DNA of 7,811 nucleotides, from contig JACPBU010000074.1 in assembly GCA_016180165.1 (NCBI GenBank), positions 1 through 7,811 of the forward strand, read 5' to 3'. This DNA comes from Candidatus Woesearchaeota archaeon. Lineage in GTDB: Archaea > Nanobdellota > Nanobdellia > Woesearchaeales > JACPBV01. Within the stretch, counting starts at the first letter, position 1. Each line of letters opens with the position of its first letter. Positions 5,752-7,811 of the stretch are shown here, one piece after another. A program made the position numbers and the translations under genes. The notes under the pieces are model-generated. The model had not been told where the DNA came from. It was given only the letters and a program-made list of their open reading frames with translations, and searched no databases.

Positions 5752-6141
5752 ATGTTGAATGATGCTGTTGCAAATGCGCTGTCCGTGATTTTGAACGGGC
5801 AGAAGGCAGGGAAAGAGAATTGTGAGATTAGGCCCTCTTCGCGGATTGTGGCCAGGATCCTTGAGATGCTCCGGGAAAACGGTTACCTCGGAAGTGTTGA
5901 AAGCAAGGACACGGTAAAAGGCCGTTGCATGAAGGTAAATCTCTTGGGAACTATCAATAAGTGCGGTGCCATTAAGCCAAGGCACAGTGTAGGTAAGGAT
6001 GGTTTTGAGAAGTTCGAGAAGAGGTATTTGCCCGCCAAAGGGTTTGGCCTGTTGATTGTCTCGACCCCGCAGGGGATCATGACCCACGATGAGGCGAAAA
6101 AGAAAGGGTTAGGCGGGGTATTGCTGGCATATTGTTATTGA
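5752..6141 (+). CDS. rps8: 30S ribosomal protein uS8
   Basis: S8 is a primary 16S rRNA-binding protein in the central domain and, in bacteria, the translational repressor of the spc operon. The 129-residue archaeal protein shows MLNDAVANALSVILNGQKAG at the N-terminus, SSRIVARILEMLRENGYLGS at 29-48, and the archaeal insert KCGAIKPRHSVGKDGFEKFE (70-89). The C-terminal RNA-binding signature STPQGIMTHDEA is at 104-115, then GGVLLAYCY. The ATG at 5752 is preceded by AAGGTGG close to the S14 stop. The TGA stop lies 11 nt before the preferred L6 start. No feedback site can be recognised here. Confidence 0.97.
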   Translation: MLNDAVANALSVILNGQKAGKENCEIRPSSRIVARILEMLRENGYLGSVESKDTVKGRCMKVNLLGTINKCGAIKPRHSVGKDGFEKFEKRYLPAKGFGLLIVSTPQGIMTHDEAKKKGLGGVLLAYCY

Positions 6142-6152
6142 GGTTTAGGAAG

Positions 6153-6701
6153 ATGGACAGGAAAAAACAGCTGAAGGAGACGATTTCAATTCCCGAAGGG
6201 ATATCTCTGGTCTTGGGAAAGAAGGAGATTGTGATAAAGGGAAAAGCAGGAGAGGTCAGCCTGGCATTGAATTATCCTAATGTCTCAATAGTTCAGGATT
6301 CAGGAAAGATTGTTATCGCCTCATCAAGGGCGACAAATCGGGAGAACAAGATTTTGAAGACCTGGAAAGCGGTGATAAAGAATGGCCTAAGGGGAGTTGT
6401 CAAGCCTTTTATCCTGAAATTGAAGGTGTGTTCGGGCCATTTCCCCATGACGGTCTCTCTCAAAGGCAAAGATTTTGAGGTAAAGAATTTTTTTGGGGAG
6501 AAGATTCCAAGGCAGCTGGTTTTGAAAGATGGAGCTAAAGTCAAGGTTGAAGGCGACATTATTACCGTAGAATCCCCGAACAAGGCTTTAGCGTCTCAGG
6601 TTGCGGCTGACATTGAAAGTTTGACCAGGAGGACTGGCTTTGACATGAGAGTGTTTCAGGATGGTATTTGGATTTTTGAGAAAGATGGGGAGAAAATCTG
6701 A
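6153..6701 (+). CDS. rpl6: 50S ribosomal protein uL6
   Basis: L6 lies at the base of the factor-binding region of the large subunit, near the sarcin-ricin loop. From ATG 6153 it has 182 residues, normal for archaea. Two related alpha/beta repeats are seen. The first has ISIPEGISLVLGKKEIVIKG, KAGEVSLALNYPNVSI and RENKILKTWKAVIKNGLRGV. The second has GHFPMTVSLKGKDFEVKNFF, GEKIPRQL and VEGDIITVESPNKALASQVA, ending in DMRVFQDGIWIFEK. The start at 6153 has a GGAAG purine tract directly upstream and is preferred to a TTG at 6132 that would overlap S8 and add seven residues. The TGA stop shares its last base with the L32e ATG (TGATG). Confidence 0.96.
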   Translation: MDRKKQLKETISIPEGISLVLGKKEIVIKGKAGEVSLALNYPNVSIVQDSGKIVIASSRATNRENKILKTWKAVIKNGLRGVVKPFILKLKVCSGHFPMTVSLKGKDFEVKNFFGEKIPRQLVLKDGAKVKVEGDIITVESPNKALASQVAADIESLTRRTGFDMRVFQDGIWIFEKDGEKI

Positions 6702-7084
6702 TGAGCGAAGCATTCACCATAAGCAGGGAAAAAAAGAAGCCATGGTTTCGCAGGCAGGATATTCACAAGAAAAGGATTAAAGAAAAGTGGAGGAAGCCAA
6801 AGGGCATCCACTCCAAAGTGCGGATGAAAAAGAGAGGATACCAGGCAGTGGTTTCGATAGGGTATGGGACAGGAAGCCATAGCTGGAAAGACGAGAAAGG
6901 CCTTCTGATAAGGAAGGTATGCTCGATCAGGGATATCCTTTCCATGGATGGGAAGCGGGAATGCGCATTGCTATCTGGCACTGTCGGGATGAAAAAAAGG
7001 CTTGCGCTCCTAAAGGAAGGGAAGCAGAAAGGGATAAGCTTTAGAGGGATTGATGGGGAGGAAGAGATAAAAATAAGAGCTTAA
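6701..7084 (+). CDS. rpl32e: 50S ribosomal protein eL32 (L32e), possibly cut short at the C-terminus
   Basis: L32e is a 23S rRNA-binding protein found only in archaea and eukaryotes. The 127-residue frame holds the basic core: KPWFRRQDIHKKRIKEKWRK (13-32), PKGIHSKVRMKKRGYQAVVS (33-52), IGYGTGSHSW, and SGTVGMKKRLALLKEGKQKG (92-111). Archaeal L32e usually ends soon after a segment like LGI-x-(V/F)-LN; here GISF is followed by RGIDGEEEIKIRA and TAA (7082-7084), with further in-frame TAA and TGA codons at 7085-7090. The end lies inside a 48-bp direct repeat (7071-7118). Downstream is a start-less open frame (7107-7298) encoding a charged tail that overlaps L19e. It may be the displaced C-terminus of this gene. 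The core is secure; the exact 3' end is doubtful. Confidence 0.92.
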   Translation: MSEAFTISREKKKPWFRRQDIHKKRIKEKWRKPKGIHSKVRMKKRGYQAVVSIGYGTGSHSWKDEKGLLIRKVCSIRDILSMDGKRECALLSGTVGMKKRLALLKEGKQKGISFRGIDGEEEIKIRA

Positions 7085-7118
7085 TAATGAACGAGGATAT
7101 GGTTAGAGAAAGAGGATA
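7071..7118 (+). repeat. 48-bp perfect direct repeat, copy 1 (L32e stop region)
   Basis: This 48-bp segment is identical to 7764-7811, 693 bp downstream in the same orientation. The flanking bases differ at once on the left (A at 7070, T at 7763). It contains the last four L32e codons before the stop, the stop run TAATAATGA in the L32e frame (7082-7090), and two in-frame ATGs (7087 and 7099) that lead to TAA at 7117-7119 after ten codons. The GAACGAGG stretch before the second ATG resembles a ribosome-binding site. No IS-like terminal inverted repeats are seen. Confidence 0.95.
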
Positions 7119-7298
7119 AGCTCATTATTTGCAAAAAGAGTATCAGAAAAGAAGGTTAGGCTCAAGGGAATCAAGGAGAAAAGGGCTGAAAAAGAGTCAA
7201 AGAAAAAAGAAGAGCTTGAAAAAAAAATCTCAGAAGAAGAGAAGAAGGAGCAGGAGATAAAGCAAGCTGAAAAAGTGCTCACTAAGAGGGAAAGCTGA
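7107..7298 (+). pseudogene. Start-less 63-codon open frame with charged coiled-coil-like tail
   Basis: The frame is open from just after TAG 7104-7106 to TGA 7296-7298. It has no ATG or TTG, and its only GTG (7275) is too late to matter. It encodes a segment with SSLFAKRVSEKKVRLKG near the start, then a nearly pure Lys/Glu/Arg stretch (EKESKKKEELEKK, EEEKKEQEIKQ), ending VLTKRES. The charged pattern suggests a long helix like the tails of some ribosomal proteins. The TGA overlaps the L19e ATG as TGATG, the junction style used throughout this operon, which suggests that it is the true 3' end of the gene preceding L19e, normally L32e. L32e, however, is in another frame and already stopped. No single one-base indel joins them, because both frames are closed between 7082 and 7106. 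Confidence 0.55.
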
Positions 7299-7747
7299 TG
7301 AAACTGCTGAAGACCCAAAAAAGGATAGGTGCATCACTGTTAAAGTGCTCCCCTAAACGGGTCATATTGGATAATGAGAGGGCCGAAGATATTCGCGAAG
7401 CGATTACGAAAGAAGATGTCAGGGATCTTATTCGTGAAGGCGCCATCACTAAAGTCCGTGCTCGGGGTTCCTCAAAAGGCAGGATCCGCAAGGCAGCTGC
7501 CCAGATGAGAAAAGGCAGGAGGGTTGGCCATGGTTCGAGGAAAGGGTCTGAAAATGCAAGGGCATCCACAAAGCTCGCCTGGATAAATGGGCTCCGTGCC
7601 CAACGGTTGCTGCTCAAAGACATGAGGGCCAGATCAGTTATCGATAAGAAGACATTCAGGGAGTTATACCTCAAATCAAAGGGAGGATTTTTTAGGAGCA
7701 AAAGGCATATCATTATTTACCTTCAAGAGCGAAAGAGTATAGCATAA
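7298..7747 (+). CDS. rpl19e: 50S ribosomal protein eL19 (L19e)
   Basis: L19e is a large-subunit protein of archaea and eukaryotes with long basic helices that reach over 23S rRNA towards the small subunit. The 149-residue protein has the LKTQKRIGASLLKCSPKRV start, RAEDIREAITKEDVRDLIRE at 28-47, GAITKVRARGSSKGRIRKAA, and the basic GRRVGHGSRKGSENAR motif at 73-88. WINGLRAQR follows, then KKTFRELYLKSKGGFFRSKRH near the C-terminus. GAGGG at 7286-7290 lies 7 nt before the ATG, which overlaps the preceding TGA. L18 would be the expected next gene, but the window stops 64 nt after L19e, at the end of the second 48-bp repeat copy. Confidence 0.96.
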   Translation: MKLLKTQKRIGASLLKCSPKRVILDNERAEDIREAITKEDVRDLIREGAITKVRARGSSKGRIRKAAAQMRKGRRVGHGSRKGSENARASTKLAWINGLRAQRLLLKDMRARSVIDKKTFRELYLKSKGGFFRSKRHIIIYLQERKSIA

Positions 7748-7763
7748 GGAATAGTGTAATTGT

Positions 7764-7811
7764 AAATAAGAGCTTAATAATGAACGAGGATATGGTTAGA
7801 GAAAGAGGATA
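7764..7811 (+). repeat. 48-bp perfect direct repeat, copy 2 (window end)
   Basis: Identical to 7071-7118 and lying 16 nt after the L19e stop. The repeat runs exactly to the last base of the window, so its real right-hand limit is unknown. The two in-frame ATGs (7780 and 7792) could start the next gene: the first gives MNEDMVRERG and then an incomplete codon TA-. In copy 1 that codon is TAA, so a gene here would need a different next base. In archaeal clusters the gene after L19e is usually L18, but ten residues are too few to tell. Confidence 0.9.

Noticed and set aside
5521..6087. Minus-strand reading frame of 188 codons over S14 and S8
   Set aside because: Shadow of two conserved genes on the other strand; no recognisable domain.
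6132..6701. Longer L6 starting at TTG 6132
   Set aside because: The start is weak, overlaps S8, and adds seven residues without family support; ATG 6153 has a purine tract directly upstream.
7103..7318. Minus-strand Ser/Phe-rich frame in the L32e-L19e gap
   Set aside because: It is the complement of the lysine/glutamate-rich open frame; the TGATG overlap with L19e favours the + strand reading.
1..7811. A novel defence, mobile or biosynthetic system
   Set aside because: Every substantial gene is a known archaeal ribosomal protein or aIF1 in conserved order; no transposase, integrase, CRISPR repeats, toxin-antitoxin pair or unknown enzyme is visible.

Overview
The window is a stretch of an archaeal S10/spc-type ribosomal protein operon, all on the + strand. 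The order is L23 (3' part), L2, S19, L22, S3, L29, aIF1 (SUI1), S17, L14, L24, S4e, L5, S14, S8, L6, L32e and L19e. Domain Archaea is indicated by S4e, L32e and L19e, none of which occur in bacteria, by the SUI1 gene inside the cluster, and by archaeal-style S17, S14 and L24 sequences. The compact proteins, lysine/glutamate-rich tails and extended zinc-knuckle S14 would suit a DPANN-type or other uncultivated archaeon, but that placement is inference and I cannot fix a lineage.

Layout. Positions 1-3422 carry L23 to S17. Several genes here are joined by ATGA stop-start overlaps (L22/S3, S3/L29, L29/aIF1). The S17 3' end overlaps the L14 start by 47 nt in another frame. L14 is followed by the first large spacer (3778-3920), which is purine-rich and holds only tiny stop-limited ATG reading frames. 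L24 to L32e (3921-7084) is again tightly packed (L24/S4e, L5/S14 and L6/L32e overlap). The second large gap (7085-7297, between L32e and L19e) holds a 63-codon open stretch with no start codon. It encodes a highly charged, coiled-coil-like tail and ends in a TGATG overlap with L19e. A perfect 48-bp direct repeat covers the L32e stop region (7071-7118) and recurs after L19e, ending exactly at the last base of the window (7764-7811).

The proteins are structural parts of the 30S and 50S subunits plus one initiation factor. The many overlaps imply translational coupling and matched synthesis. No mobile element, CRISPR array, tRNA, rRNA or novel enzymatic system is visible. The points that deserve checking are the L32e-L19e junction with its 48-bp repeat (a real rearrangement or an assembly artefact), the dual-coding S17/L14 overlap, the L14-L24 spacer, and the lack of the RNase P subunit gene rnp1 between aIF1 and S17.
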